12,780 nucleotides of DNA, taken from assembly GCA_016926135.1 (NCBI GenBank), contig JAFGPH010000639.1, positions 1 to 12,780 on the forward strand, in the 5' to 3' direction. A program made the translations under genes and the position numbers. Shown here in pieces: positions 1-6,367 of this stretch (its first letter is position 1; each line of letters starts with the position of its first letter). The notes beneath the pieces are model-generated. The model made no database searches, was not told the DNA's origin, and saw nothing but the letters and a program-made list of their open reading frames with translations. Source of the DNA: Deltaproteobacteria bacterium (GTDB taxonomy: Bacteria; Desulfobacterota; DSM-4660; Desulfatiglandales; HGW-15).

Positions 1-4
1 GTAA

Positions 5-223
5 GGGCCGCGCCGGGGGTGGTCGTCCAGGCCGCAACGATTTCAACGATGCCTCCAAGACGGGACCCGGTTCTGCGTTTTTCACAAGCAGCCTCAGGCA
101 GCGGCCCTTGAAACGGGGTACAGTCCTGTCCCTGCAACGGAAAAAGTTTCGACACTATGGGGCGGTAACCGGCAACGGATAAAGATCCGTTGCGGTCCTG
201 AGAGACCACCCCCGGCGCGGCCC
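5..223. repeat. Long imperfect inverted repeat upstream of the pst operon
   Basis: The 20-mer at 5-24 (gggccgcgccgggggtggtc) is the exact reverse complement of 204-223. With small mismatches and indels the match continues inward to about 40 on the left and 188 on the right (caggccgcaacg against caggaccgcaacg), with fading similarity to about 50. The unit would be a roughly 220-bp element with long terminal arms, or a long-stemmed RNA. It could be a MITE-like element, a structured RNA or part of a longer element cut by the window start. The outer flanks gtaa and gtca are too short and too weak to call a target duplication. I do not recognise the family. On the plus strand one frame is open from 3 to a TAA at 180-182, but its translation looks like no protein I know. 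Confidence 0.6.
172..193. repeat. Perfect 9-bp hairpin in the right arm of the inverted repeat
   Basis: gcaacggat (172-180), loop aaag, then atccgttgc (185-193) forms a perfect 9-bp stem with a tetraloop. The left half, gcaacggataaag, is also a near-copy (12 of 13) of gcaacggaaaaag at 134-146, 38 bp upstream. No T-run follows, so it is not a standard intrinsic terminator. It shares bases with the inner part of the long inverted repeat, so the two structures would compete if transcribed. Confidence 0.6.
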
Positions 224-328
224 GTCATGCGCCACATATTCGTGAACGTATGTATCATAAGGCGTACTCAGTGCACATGAAAAGGCCTTGGGGAAAAGGA
301 GGTGATGAAGGAAGGATGTAACGGTAGC
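224..328. other. Gene-free upstream stretch, nothing assigned
   Basis: Between the inverted-repeat element and the Pho-box-like array I see no convincing coding frame on either strand. The one short minus-strand frame here (155-346) gives a protein-unlike translation. No promoter stands out. The stretch is presumed to be upstream leader or spacer of the pst operon. Confidence 0.4.
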
Positions 329-371
329 CCGACACCATCCTAACACAAAGCTAACAATAGATTATTAACAT
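329..371 (+). promoter_or_regulatory. Putative Pho-box array and -10 of the pst operon
   Basis: Three 7-mers stand at an exact 11-bp period: CCGACAC (329), CTAACAC (340) and CTAACAA (351), separated by 4-bp spacers (CATC, AAAG). This is the architecture of PhoB boxes (two CTGTCAT-like 7-mers with a 4-bp AT-rich spacer). The bases differ from the E. coli consensus but resemble PhoP-type (T/C)TAACA repeats; a further TTAACA lies at 365. A -10-like TAACAT (366-371) starts 8 bp after the last repeat, giving a start near 378 and a short leader. No -35 is needed if a PhoB-like activator replaces it. Inferred: the operon is induced by phosphate limitation. Confidence 0.55.
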
Positions 372-399
372 GATTCGGATTGGATAAGGAGGAAGACGT

Positions 400-1218
400 A
401 TGAAAGCGAAGTATTTTGCTCTTATGGTGTTTTTCGTGATGATGGCCTTTACGGCCAATGCTGTTTACGCGGGAAACCTGGTGATCAAGGGTTCGACCAC
501 GGTGCTTCCCATTGCCCAGAAGGTGGCCGAGGCGTATATGAAGCAGAATCCGGATGTAAAGATTTCTATCGAAGGGGGAGGCTCGGGCAATGGGATGAAG
601 GCCCTAGTGGACGGTTCCACGGATATCGCCAACAGCTCCCGTTTCATCAAGGACAAGGAAGTCGCCATGGCCGTGGAGAAGGGGAGGTACCCGGTGCCTT
701 TTGCCGTGGCCTATGACTGTATCGTCCCCGTGGTCCATCCCAGCAATACCCTCACCAACCTGACCATCGACCAGCTCAAGAAGATCTACACGGGTCAGGT
801 GAAGAACTGGAAGGAGATCGGCGGACCGGATTCCCCCGTGGTGGTGATCTCCAGGGACACCTCTTCCGGCACCTACGAGGTGTGGGAGGAGAAGGTTCTG
901 CACAAGGAAAAGGTGTTTCCGGGGGCGCTCCTCCAGGCATCCAACGGCGCCATCGTGCAGGCGGTCTCCAAGAACAAGAACGCCATCGGCTACATCGGTA
1001 TCGGCTACCTCAACAAGGAGGTGAAGGGCCTGAAGGTGAATAACGTCGCGGGTTCCGCGGAGTCGACCCTGAACGGGACCTACCCCATCAGCAGGGCCCT
1101 GTATATGTTCACGCCGGGCTGGCCCAAAGGGGATACCCTGAATTTCATCAACTTTTTGATGCATCCCCAGAAGGGACAGAAATTCGTGGCCGAGGCCGGG
1201 TTCGTGCCGTTGTACTGA
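400..1218 (+). CDS. pstS: Phosphate ABC transporter, periplasmic phosphate-binding protein PstS
   Basis: PstS captures inorganic phosphate in the periplasm and delivers it to the PstCA permease. The 272-residue protein begins with a classic signal peptide (positively charged MKAKY, hydrophobic core, predicted cleavage after Val-Tyr-Ala near residue 24). The mature part opens with LVIKGSTTVLPIAQ, the phosphate-contacting Gly-Ser-Thr segment; GGGSGNG follows near residue 58 and RDTSSGTYE near 151, all binding-site landmarks of the family. The length matches the shorter PstS type common in Desulfobacterota and Firmicutes rather than the roughly 345-residue E. coli form. The ATG is set by a strong AAGGAGG (386-392) with a 7-nt spacer. 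It is the first gene of the pst operon and is separated from pstC by a stable stem-loop, which fits a need for extra PstS. Confidence 0.95.
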   Translation: MKAKYFALMVFFVMMAFTANAVYAGNLVIKGSTTVLPIAQKVAEAYMKQNPDVKISIEGGGSGNGMKALVDGSTDIANSSRFIKDKEVAMAVEKGRYPVPFAVAYDCIVPVVHPSNTLTNLTIDQLKKIYTGQVKNWKEIGGPDSPVVVISRDTSSGTYEVWEEKVLHKEKVFPGALLQASNGAIVQAVSKNKNAIGYIGIGYLNKEVKGLKVNNVAGSAESTLNGTYPISRALYMFTPGWPKGDTLNFINFLMHPQKGQKFVAEAGFVPLY

Positions 1219-1239
1219 GCCTTGATGGAGCTTGCTTGC

Positions 1240-1267
1240 GGGAGGCCAGACCGGCAGGTGGCCTCCC
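1240..1267 (+). terminator. pstS-pstC intergenic stem-loop (mRNA-stabilising or partial attenuator)
   Basis: GGGAGGCCA (1240-1248) pairs perfectly with TGGCCTCCC (1259-1267) over a 10-nt loop. The following bases (ttgtccgctg) are not a T-run, so it is not a full intrinsic terminator. Such hairpins after a binding-protein gene usually protect the upstream mRNA or let only part of the transcripts continue, giving more PstS than permease. Structure is seen; role is inferred. Confidence 0.6.
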
Positions 1268-1296
1268 TTGTCCGCTGAAGGAAAGGGTGGAGGAGC

Positions 1297-2208
1297 GTGA
1301 GAAAGGCATCTGACAGGGGAAAGCGGCGTCGCAAGGTGGAGAGCGCCGTCAAGGCCTTGCTCTTCGTTGTGGCGTCGGCTTCCATCATCACACTTGCCCT
1401 CATCATCGTGTTTCTCTTCATGGAGGGGTTGCCCATCTTTGAGAAGGTCTCCCTCAAGGACTTCATGTTCGGGAAGCTCTGGTACCCCACCTCGGATCCC
1501 CCTGTTTTCGGCATCTTCCCCCTCATCGTCGCATCTCTCGCAGTGACGGCCCTGGCCTCGGTCTTTTCGGTGCCCCTGGGTGTGATGACCGCCATCTATC
1601 TGGCCGAGATCGCCTCGCCCAGGCTTCGAGAGATCGTCAAGCCCGTGGTGGAACTCCTCGCCGCCCTCCCCTCGGTGGTGATCGGGTTCTTCGGCATGGT
1701 GATTGTGGCTCCCTTTTTGCAGGAGGCCCTGGACCTGCCTGTGGGCCTCAATCTCTTCAACGCCGCCCTGATGCTGGCCTTCATGTCGGTTCCCACGATC
1801 TGCAGCATCTCGGAGGATGCGGTCTACGGCGTCCCCGCCGAGTTGAAGGAGGCATCCCTGGCCCTGGGTGCGACTCACTGGGAAACGATCTGGAGGGTCA
1901 TGATCCCTGCCTCCATTTCCGGCATCTCCACCGCCATCATCCTGGGCATGTCGAGAGCCATCGGCGAGACCATGGTAGTGCTCATGGTGGCCGGGGGGGC
2001 CGCCATGATCCCCGCCTCCGTCTTCGACCCTGTCCGGCCCCTGCCGGCCAGTATCGCAGCGGAGATGGCGGAGGCGCCCTTTCGGGGGGATCATTACTAT
2101 GCCCTGTTTGCCACGGGGATCGTGCTGTTTTTCTTTACCCTGTTCTTCAATCTGGTGGCCGACCATGTCTCCCACAAATACAGGCAGGTGGGAGCGGCAA
2201 CCCTGTAA
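1297..2208 (+). CDS. pstC: Phosphate ABC transporter permease PstC
   Basis: PstC is one of two inner-membrane permease subunits that form the phosphate channel with PstA and are powered by PstB. The 303-residue protein has a charged cytoplasmic N-terminus, a first membrane helix at about 20-42, and further helices in the pattern of the MetI-like superfamily. The ABC-coupling EAA loop is visible at about 185-205 (KEASLALGATHWETIWRVM, with Glu185-Ala186 and Gly191), and LPSVVIGFFG near 124 is typical of PstC/PstA. The start is GTG at 1297, the only start candidate soon after an in-frame TGA at 1276; a GGAGGAG (1289-1295) sits unusually close to it. It is second in the pst operon, with pstA 29 bp downstream. 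Confidence 0.93.
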   Translation: MRKASDRGKRRRKVESAVKALLFVVASASIITLALIIVFLFMEGLPIFEKVSLKDFMFGKLWYPTSDPPVFGIFPLIVASLAVTALASVFSVPLGVMTAIYLAEIASPRLREIVKPVVELLAALPSVVIGFFGMVIVAPFLQEALDLPVGLNLFNAALMLAFMSVPTICSISEDAVYGVPAELKEASLALGATHWETIWRVMIPASISGISTAIILGMSRAIGETMVVLMVAGGAAMIPASVFDPVRPLPASIAAEMAEAPFRGDHYYALFATGIVLFFFTLFFNLVADHVSHKYRQVGAATL

Positions 2209-2237
2209 GGGGAATCGCAGTTTATCCGAAGGACCAC

Positions 2238-3224
2238 GTGGAAACGACAGCTTCTGAGGACAGGATGGACTTGGAGAGGGAAAAGGCAGCGAACCAGGAG
2301 CGTTCCGCCGCCCCGGCGGAGGAATCCAAGAAGGCCGCCGGGAGGGCCTCCTGGGTTCGGACATCCGGGGAGGGCAAGCGGCGGTTCGTGCAGGGTTTTG
2401 TCTTCAACCTGCTCCGGCTGGCCGCGCTCATCAACGGCCTTGCCCTCGCCCTCATCGTCTATTTCATCTTCTCGAGGGGGTACACGGCCATCAACTGGAC
2501 CTTTCTCTCCCAGCCGCCCACGGATTCCATGACCAAGGGGGGCATCCTCCCCTGTATCGTGGGAACCCTCTGCCTGGGCCTGGGGGCCATCCTGGTGGCC
2601 CTGCCCATCGGTGTGGCCTCGGCCGTATATCTTAATGAATACGCACGGCCGGGAAGGGTGCTGCGCGTGATCCGCCTCGGCATCAACAATCTCGCCGGCG
2701 TGCCCTCCGTGGTTTTCGGTCTTTTCGGCCTGGCCTTCTTTGTCGTCTATCTGAACATGGGCGTCAGCATCCTGGCCGGCTGCCTGACCCTGGCCGCCAT
2801 GAGCCTGCCCGTCATTATCGGCTCGGCCGAGGAAGCCTTGCGCACAGTACCGGAGACGTACCGTGAGGCGTCTCTGGGACTGGGGGCCACCAAGTGGCAG
2901 ACCATCTACCGGGTGGTGCTGCCGGCCGCCCTTCCGGGCATGTTGACAGGCTCCATCCTGGGGCTCAGCCGGGCCGCCGGCGAGACTGCGCCCATCATGT
3001 TTACCGCGGCCGTTTTCTTCACCCCTTCGATGCCTTCGTCGATCTTTGACGAAGTCATGGCACTGCCCTATCATGTCTACGTGCTGGCTACGGCGGGGAC
3101 GGAGATCGAAAAGACCCGTCACCTCCAGTACGGCACGGCCATCGTGCTGATCGCGCTGGTGCTGGGTCTGAACCTGGTGGCCATTGTTTACAGGGCCCGC
3201 CTCAGGAAGAAAAGGATGAGCTAG
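2238..3224 (+). CDS. pstA: Phosphate ABC transporter permease PstA
   Basis: This is the second permease subunit of the phosphate transporter. The 328-residue protein carries a hydrophilic, charged N-terminal extension of about 50 residues before the first membrane helix (about 57-78). MetI-like transmembrane segments follow, with LAGVPSVVFGLFG near 152 and the EAA loop at about 209-228 (REASLGLGATKWQTIYRVV). The start chosen is GTG at 2238 behind AAGGA (2229-2233). An in-frame ATG at 2265 behind GAGGA is an alternative and would shorten the extension by nine residues. Its TAG stop abuts the pstB ATG with no bases between, which implies translational coupling. PstC and PstA share the LPSVVxGxFG and EAA elements, as expected for paralogous subunits of a heterodimer. 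Confidence 0.93.
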   Translation: METTASEDRMDLEREKAANQERSAAPAEESKKAAGRASWVRTSGEGKRRFVQGFVFNLLRLAALINGLALALIVYFIFSRGYTAINWTFLSQPPTDSMTKGGILPCIVGTLCLGLGAILVALPIGVASAVYLNEYARPGRVLRVIRLGINNLAGVPSVVFGLFGLAFFVVYLNMGVSILAGCLTLAAMSLPVIIGSAEEALRTVPETYREASLGLGATKWQTIYRVVLPAALPGMLTGSILGLSRAAGETAPIMFTAAVFFTPSMPSSIFDEVMALPYHVYVLATAGTEIEKTRHLQYGTAIVLIALVLGLNLVAIVYRARLRKKRMS

Positions 3225-3986
3225 ATGGGTTCAAAGGCTAAGATCCGTATTCACCACCTGAATTTCTACTACGGGAATTTCCAGGCCCTCACGGGCATCG
3301 AGCTGGACTGCCATGAGAATGAAGTGACCGCCTTCATCGGCCCCTCGGGATGCGGAAAGAGTACGCTGCTGCGGTGCTTGAACCGCATGAACGACCTCAT
3401 CTCGATCAGCCGGGCCGAGGGCGAAATCCTCCTGGACGGAAGGAACATCTACGCGCCGGATGTGGATGTGGTGAGCCTGCGCAGGAGGGTGGGCATGGTC
3501 TTCCAGAAGCCCAACCCCTTTCCCAAGACCATCTTTGAGAACGTGGCCTACGGACTGCGGGTGAACGGGATCAAGGACAGGGGCTTCATCGAGGGCAGGG
3601 TTGTGGAGAGCCTCAAGCAGGCGGCCCTCTGGGATGAGGTGAAGGACAGGCTCCAAGACTCGGCCCTGGGTCTTTCGGGAGGCCAACAGCAGCGCCTCTG
3701 CATTGCGCGGGCCATGGCCGTCGAACCCGAGGTGCTCCTCATGGACGAACCCGCATCGGCCCTTGACCCCATCGCCACCCAGAAGATCGAAGATCTGATC
3801 CATCAACTGAAGGCGTCCTTCACCATCATTATCGTGACCCACAACATGCAGCAGGCTGCGAGGGTTTCGGACAAGACCGCCTTCTTCTACCTGGGGAAAA
3901 TCATTGAGGTGGGGGAGACGGACGCCCTATTCACCCGGCCGAAGCTCAAGCAGACGGAAGACTACATCACCGGCCGCTTTGGTTAG
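3225..3986 (+). CDS. pstB: Phosphate ABC transporter ATP-binding protein PstB
   Basis: PstB is the cytoplasmic ATPase that drives phosphate import through PstCA (the family is classed EC 7.3.2.1). In the 253-residue protein all ABC motifs are intact: Walker [10 protein letters not shown] at 39-47, Q-loop at [10 protein letters not shown] (Gln94), signature LSGGQQQR at 150-157, Walker [12 protein letters not shown] at 171-181 and the switch His206 in IIVTHNMQQ. The CLNRMNDL stretch after Walker A and QKPNPFP after the Q-loop are specific to PstB. The length is usual for the family. The ATG follows the pstA stop directly, so it is probably translated by coupling. phoU follows after 17 bp. Confidence 0.96.
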   Translation: MGSKAKIRIHHLNFYYGNFQALTGIELDCHENEVTAFIGPSGCGKSTLLRCLNRMNDLISISRAEGEILLDGRNIYAPDVDVVSLRRRVGMVFQKPNPFPKTIFENVAYGLRVNGIKDRGFIEGRVVESLKQAALWDEVKDRLQDSALGLSGGQQQRLCIARAMAVEPEVLLMDEPASALDPIATQKIEDLIHQLKASFTIIIVTHNMQQAARVSDKTAFFYLGKIIEVGETDALFTRPKLKQTEDYITGRFG

Positions 3987-4003
3987 AAAGAGAGGGAGAC
4001 CGC

Positions 4004-4684
4004 ATGCCCAAGCGTCTACAGAGGGAGCTGGAAAAAACCAAGAAGAGGGTGCTTTCCCTGTGCGCCATCGTGGAGGAGAGGGTCCGCATGGCCAAGAAGG
4101 CCGTGGAGACATGGAACGCCGACCTGGCCCAGGAGATCATCAAGAAGGATTACGAGATCGACGAGCTGGAGGTGGAGGTGGAGGAGGAGTGCCTCAAGAT
4201 CCTGGCCCTTCACCAGCCGGTGGCCGTGGATCTGCGCTTCCTCATTGCGGTGATCAAGATCAACAACGAACTGGAGCGGATCGGTGATGAGGCGGCCAAC
4301 CTGGCCAAGCGGGTGGAGAATCTCTCACGGCGCAAGAAGCTGGAGCTCTCCTTTGACTATTCCACCATGGCCGAAAAGGTGATCACCATGCTTCATATGA
4401 GCATCGATTCCCTGGTCAACCTGGACCTGGATCTGGCCTTTCAGGTATTGACCATGGACAATGAGGTCGATCGCATGTACCGGGAGATCTATGACAAGGT
4501 CAAGAACGCCATCTCCGAAAGGCCGGAATATGTTGGCTACATGATCAACCTCAACGGCATTTCACGTCACCTGGAGCGGATCGGGGATCACTCCACCAAC
4601 ATCGCCGAAGAGGTGATCTACCTCATTGAGGGTGAGATCGTCCGGCATGCCCACAAGACCCCGGAACAGAAGGAGGGCGGCTAG
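4004..4684 (+). CDS. phoU: Phosphate signalling/uptake regulator PhoU
   Basis: PhoU is a cytoplasmic all-helical protein that links the Pst transporter to the PhoR/PhoB two-component system and restrains the Pho response and uptake when phosphate is plentiful. The 226-residue protein shows the two tandem PhoU three-helix repeats. Each ends in the metal-binding signature: NNELERIGDEAANLAKR at about 88-104 and SRHLERIGDHSTNIAEE at about 187-203, with matching Glu and Asp residues 100 apart. The start is ATG behind a purine-rich GAGGGAG. It is last in the pst operon; no phoR or phoB lies in the window. The final 62 bp overlap, tail to tail, the 3' end of the opposing membrane-protein gene. Confidence 0.95.
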   Translation: MPKRLQRELEKTKKRVLSLCAIVEERVRMAKKAVETWNADLAQEIIKKDYEIDELEVEVEEECLKILALHQPVAVDLRFLIAVIKINNELERIGDEAANLAKRVENLSRRKKLELSFDYSTMAEKVITMLHMSIDSLVNLDLDLAFQVLTMDNEVDRMYREIYDKVKNAISERPEYVGYMINLNGISRHLERIGDHSTNIAEEVIYLIEGEIVRHAHKTPEQKEGG

Positions 4685-5750
4685 CGAGCAGCATGTCGGC
4701 GATCACCGCGCACTCCACCCCGAAGGGCAGATAGCCCGCATAACCCAGAATCGGCATCTCGAAAATCGGGAACCGCTGCACAAAGGGTACCTGATACCTC
4801 CATTTGGCGAAGCTGTAGAAATTCCACACCTCCCAGAAAACACCGCACAGGAGCGCGGCAATCGCGGAACTCACCAGAAGACCCCAGTCCCCCTCCCTCA
4901 AAGGTGAGAAAACGTGGGGTTCGCCGAAGAGCGCCTGGAGGGAGACGAGGATCAGAAGGGGCGACATCCAGAGAAGAGAGAAGAGGAAGTCGGGCCAGAT
5001 CCCCAGCCCCGCGAGCCCCGGGGCGGAGATCGTCAGTGCGAGGGCTGCAAGGAGCTTCGGCCTGGATGGGGCGAGGGTCAGGAAGTCGCTGAATTTCCCG
5101 GTGAACCAGGGGAAAGAGAGGATCCATTCCCGGGTGGCCGTAAAGGCGGGCAGCACCGTGGAAAAGGCGAGGGTGGCATACCAGAAATACTCCCGGGGCT
5201 CAAAGGTGCCGCCCACGTAATACCAGTTCTGAACAAAGCGGTTCAGGTATTCGAAGAACCACCAGAAGAGAGCGCTCGCAGGAAAGAGGAGCAGATAGGA
5301 CACGGTTCGGTCCAGCAGCGGGCATCGGCCGGTGCGGCGGTAGGTGAGGGCGTTCATCGTGAGGATGTAGGAGATCCAGAGGGGGGTGAAGGTGTGGGCC
5401 TGGAGAGCTTCAAACCATGGGAAGCGGCTCCATGCCAGGGTCCAGGAGACAGCCCCCAGCAGAAGCCCGAGCCAACCCCACCACGGGAACGGCAGCGTGG
5501 GATGTCGAGGCTTATGAACCCGTGGATGTCTTTGGAGCCCCCTCTTGAGAAAGGGGAAAATCACCATAAGGATGAGGAGGGCATAGGCCCAGAAGGCCCA
5601 CCATGAAAAGGGTGCGTGCACAACATACAGGGTGCGGGGCGGGAACTCCAGGTAGCGCTCCAGGGGCATGCCGGCCAGGATGACCCCGGCAAGTGGTAGC
5701 CCCAGCAGCATCAGTGCCAGGATCAGGATTTTGCCAGGCAACTTTTTCAT
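4623..5750 (-). CDS. Unrecognised polytopic membrane protein with duplicated aromatic module
   Basis: I do not recognise this 375-residue protein. It is rich in Trp, Phe and Leu and has about eight to ten membrane segments (for example near 8-27, 49-68, 92-108, 148-166, 232-250, 254-275 and 290-308), beginning with a short Lys-containing N-terminus. Two halves share a pattern: ALFWWFFEYLN then NWYY (about 160-178) and GVFWEVWNF then KWRY (about 303-319). Each is followed by an aromatic stretch with Leu-Pro and a later Glu (about 195-208 and 335-346). The roughly 142-residue offset suggests an old internal duplication, as in transporters or membrane-embedded enzymes. The ATG at 5750 has no clear Shine-Dalgarno. 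The C-terminal tail (about the last 20 residues) is encoded inside the antisense of phoU and looks unconserved. Confidence 0.75.
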   Translation of the reverse strand: MKKLPGKILILALMLLGLPLAGVILAGMPLERYLEFPPRTLYVVHAPFSWWAFWAYALLILMVIFPFLKRGLQRHPRVHKPRHPTLPFPWWGWLGLLLGAVSWTLAWSRFPWFEALQAHTFTPLWISYILTMNALTYRRTGRCPLLDRTVSYLLLFPASALFWWFFEYLNRFVQNWYYVGGTFEPREYFWYATLAFSTVLPAFTATREWILSFPWFTGKFSDFLTLAPSRPKLLAALALTISAPGLAGLGIWPDFLFSLLWMSPLLILVSLQALFGEPHVFSPLREGDWGLLVSSAIAALLCGVFWEVWNFYSFAKWRYQVPFVQRFPIFEMPILGYAGYLPFGVECAVIADMLLASRPPSVPGSCGHAGRSHPQ

Positions 5751-5895
5751 CTTTGGGAGCGGGGATCAATCTTGATGGACCCTATTATCTCACGCATGGC
5801 CGCAAAGGGCACGACGAAAAATCGCCTTTCTCGTGGCGACAGATCCCTTAAGGTGGTATGGTCCGAGCAGCTCAGAATGAAAAGGGGGTGGGACC
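5751..5895. other. Divergent intergenic region, promoters expected but not identified
   Basis: This is the only upstream space for the minus-strand membrane-protein gene and the plus-strand 62-residue gene. On the minus strand a GATAAT (5 of 6 to the -10 consensus) lies about 40 bp before the ATG, but no matching -35 stands at 16-18 bp. On the plus strand I see no convincing hexamers. It holds no open frame worth calling. Confidence 0.35.
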
Positions 5896-6084
5896 ATGTC
5901 TACGATTATGCCGCAGGGTGAAAACATCAGGCAGGCCGTGAAATGGATTTCGGCAGAACTTCAGGAAGACCCCGGCAAGCGCATCCGGGGGCTCATTCAG
6001 GAGGCATGCCTCAGGTTCAATCTTTCACCCCTGGAGGAAGAGTACTTGGTCTCCTTTTACAGAGGAGAGATGAAAAAGGATTGA
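5896..6084 (+). CDS. Small conserved-looking cytoplasmic protein, 62 aa
   Basis: This is a 62-residue soluble protein with no membrane segment and no cysteine pair motif (a single Cys). Its sequence alternates charged and hydrophobic residues in helical fashion (IRQAVKWISAELQEDPGKR, then LIQEACLRFNLSPLEEEYL), ending YRGEMKKD. The Asn-Leu-Ser-Pro break suggests a helix-turn-helix-like three-helix bundle, but no family is claimed. The ATG lies behind a G-rich GGGGGTGGG. It stands alone between two minus-strand genes, divergent from the membrane-protein gene and ending 25 bp from the 3' end of the next minus-strand gene. Its own promoter in 5751-5895 is not obvious. It is judged real for its protein-like composition and start region; function unknown. 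Confidence 0.65.
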   Translation: MSTIMPQGENIRQAVKWISAELQEDPGKRIRGLIQEACLRFNLSPLEEEYLVSFYRGEMKKD

Positions 6085-6109
6085 CCCATGATGAATGATC
6101 GGGCCCGGC

Positions 6110-6367
6110 TTAGAGGTTGATACTGTCAGTGCGGTTCATGCGGTCGTGAACGTGTCTGGCCAGGCGCCAAAAGAGGTAGATGCCGAGGCCGGCGGCAAAG
6201 GCTCCCGCGAGGATGGGCACCCAGAAGCCCTCCCGGTGCAGATGGGTCAGCCCGACCCAGACGGAAAGGGCACTGACAAAGACGAGGGACATACTGATCG
6301 CGGCACCGCAGACAAGAATCAACCGGTATCCAAGGCGCTTCATGGGCAGGGCGCACTCCCAGGGCAT
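6110..6367 (-). CDS. Small two-helix membrane protein coupled to the DnaA-like gene
   Basis: This 85-residue protein has two hydrophobic helices (about 13-38 and 48-68), a positively charged start (MKRLGYR) and a charged C-terminus (ARHVHDRMNRTD). No family is recognised; it vaguely recalls AtpI/AtpZ-type or holin-sized proteins, but no diagnostic motif is present. The upstream DnaA-like gene ends in TGA, whose last base is the A of this ATG (TGATG at 6369-6365), a classic stop-start coupling, so I kept the first Met. An internal ATG at residue 9 would remove MPWECALP and give a cleaner membrane-protein N-terminus. The coupling suggests co-expression with the DnaA-like protein, though co-function is not shown. 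Confidence 0.65.
   Translation of the reverse strand: MPWECALPMKRLGYRLILVCGAAISMSLVFVSALSVWVGLTHLHREGFWVPILAGAFAAGLGIYLFWRLARHVHDRMNRTDSINL

Noticed and set aside
3..182. Plus-strand frame open from the window start to TAA at 180-182 as a gene end
   Set aside because: Sixty open codons are unremarkable in GC-rich DNA, the translation is Arg/Gly-rich, and the inverted repeat explains the sequence pattern better; not excluded.
1..230. tmRNA, RNase P RNA, SRP RNA or 6S RNA in the inverted-repeat element
   Set aside because: None of the conserved cores I know for these RNAs could be found; only the paired ends are suggestive.
155..346. 63-codon minus-strand frame upstream of pstS
   Set aside because: It covers the hairpin and Pho-box region, has no ribosome site and no protein-like pattern.
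604..2364. Long minus-strand open frame of 586 codons opposite pstS and pstC
   Set aside because: The translation is Gly/His/Arg/Gln-rich without hydrophobic cores and lies fully antisense to clear pst genes; it is a by-product of GC-rich codon use.
2097..3122. Minus-strand open frame of 341 codons opposite pstA
   Set aside because: Same low-complexity His/Gly/Gln composition, antisense to a confident gene.
4914..5606. Plus-strand open frame of 230 codons opposite the membrane-protein gene
   Set aside because: Its Glu/Gly/Pro-rich translation looks artificial, whereas the minus-strand frame gives coherent membrane helices and a duplication.
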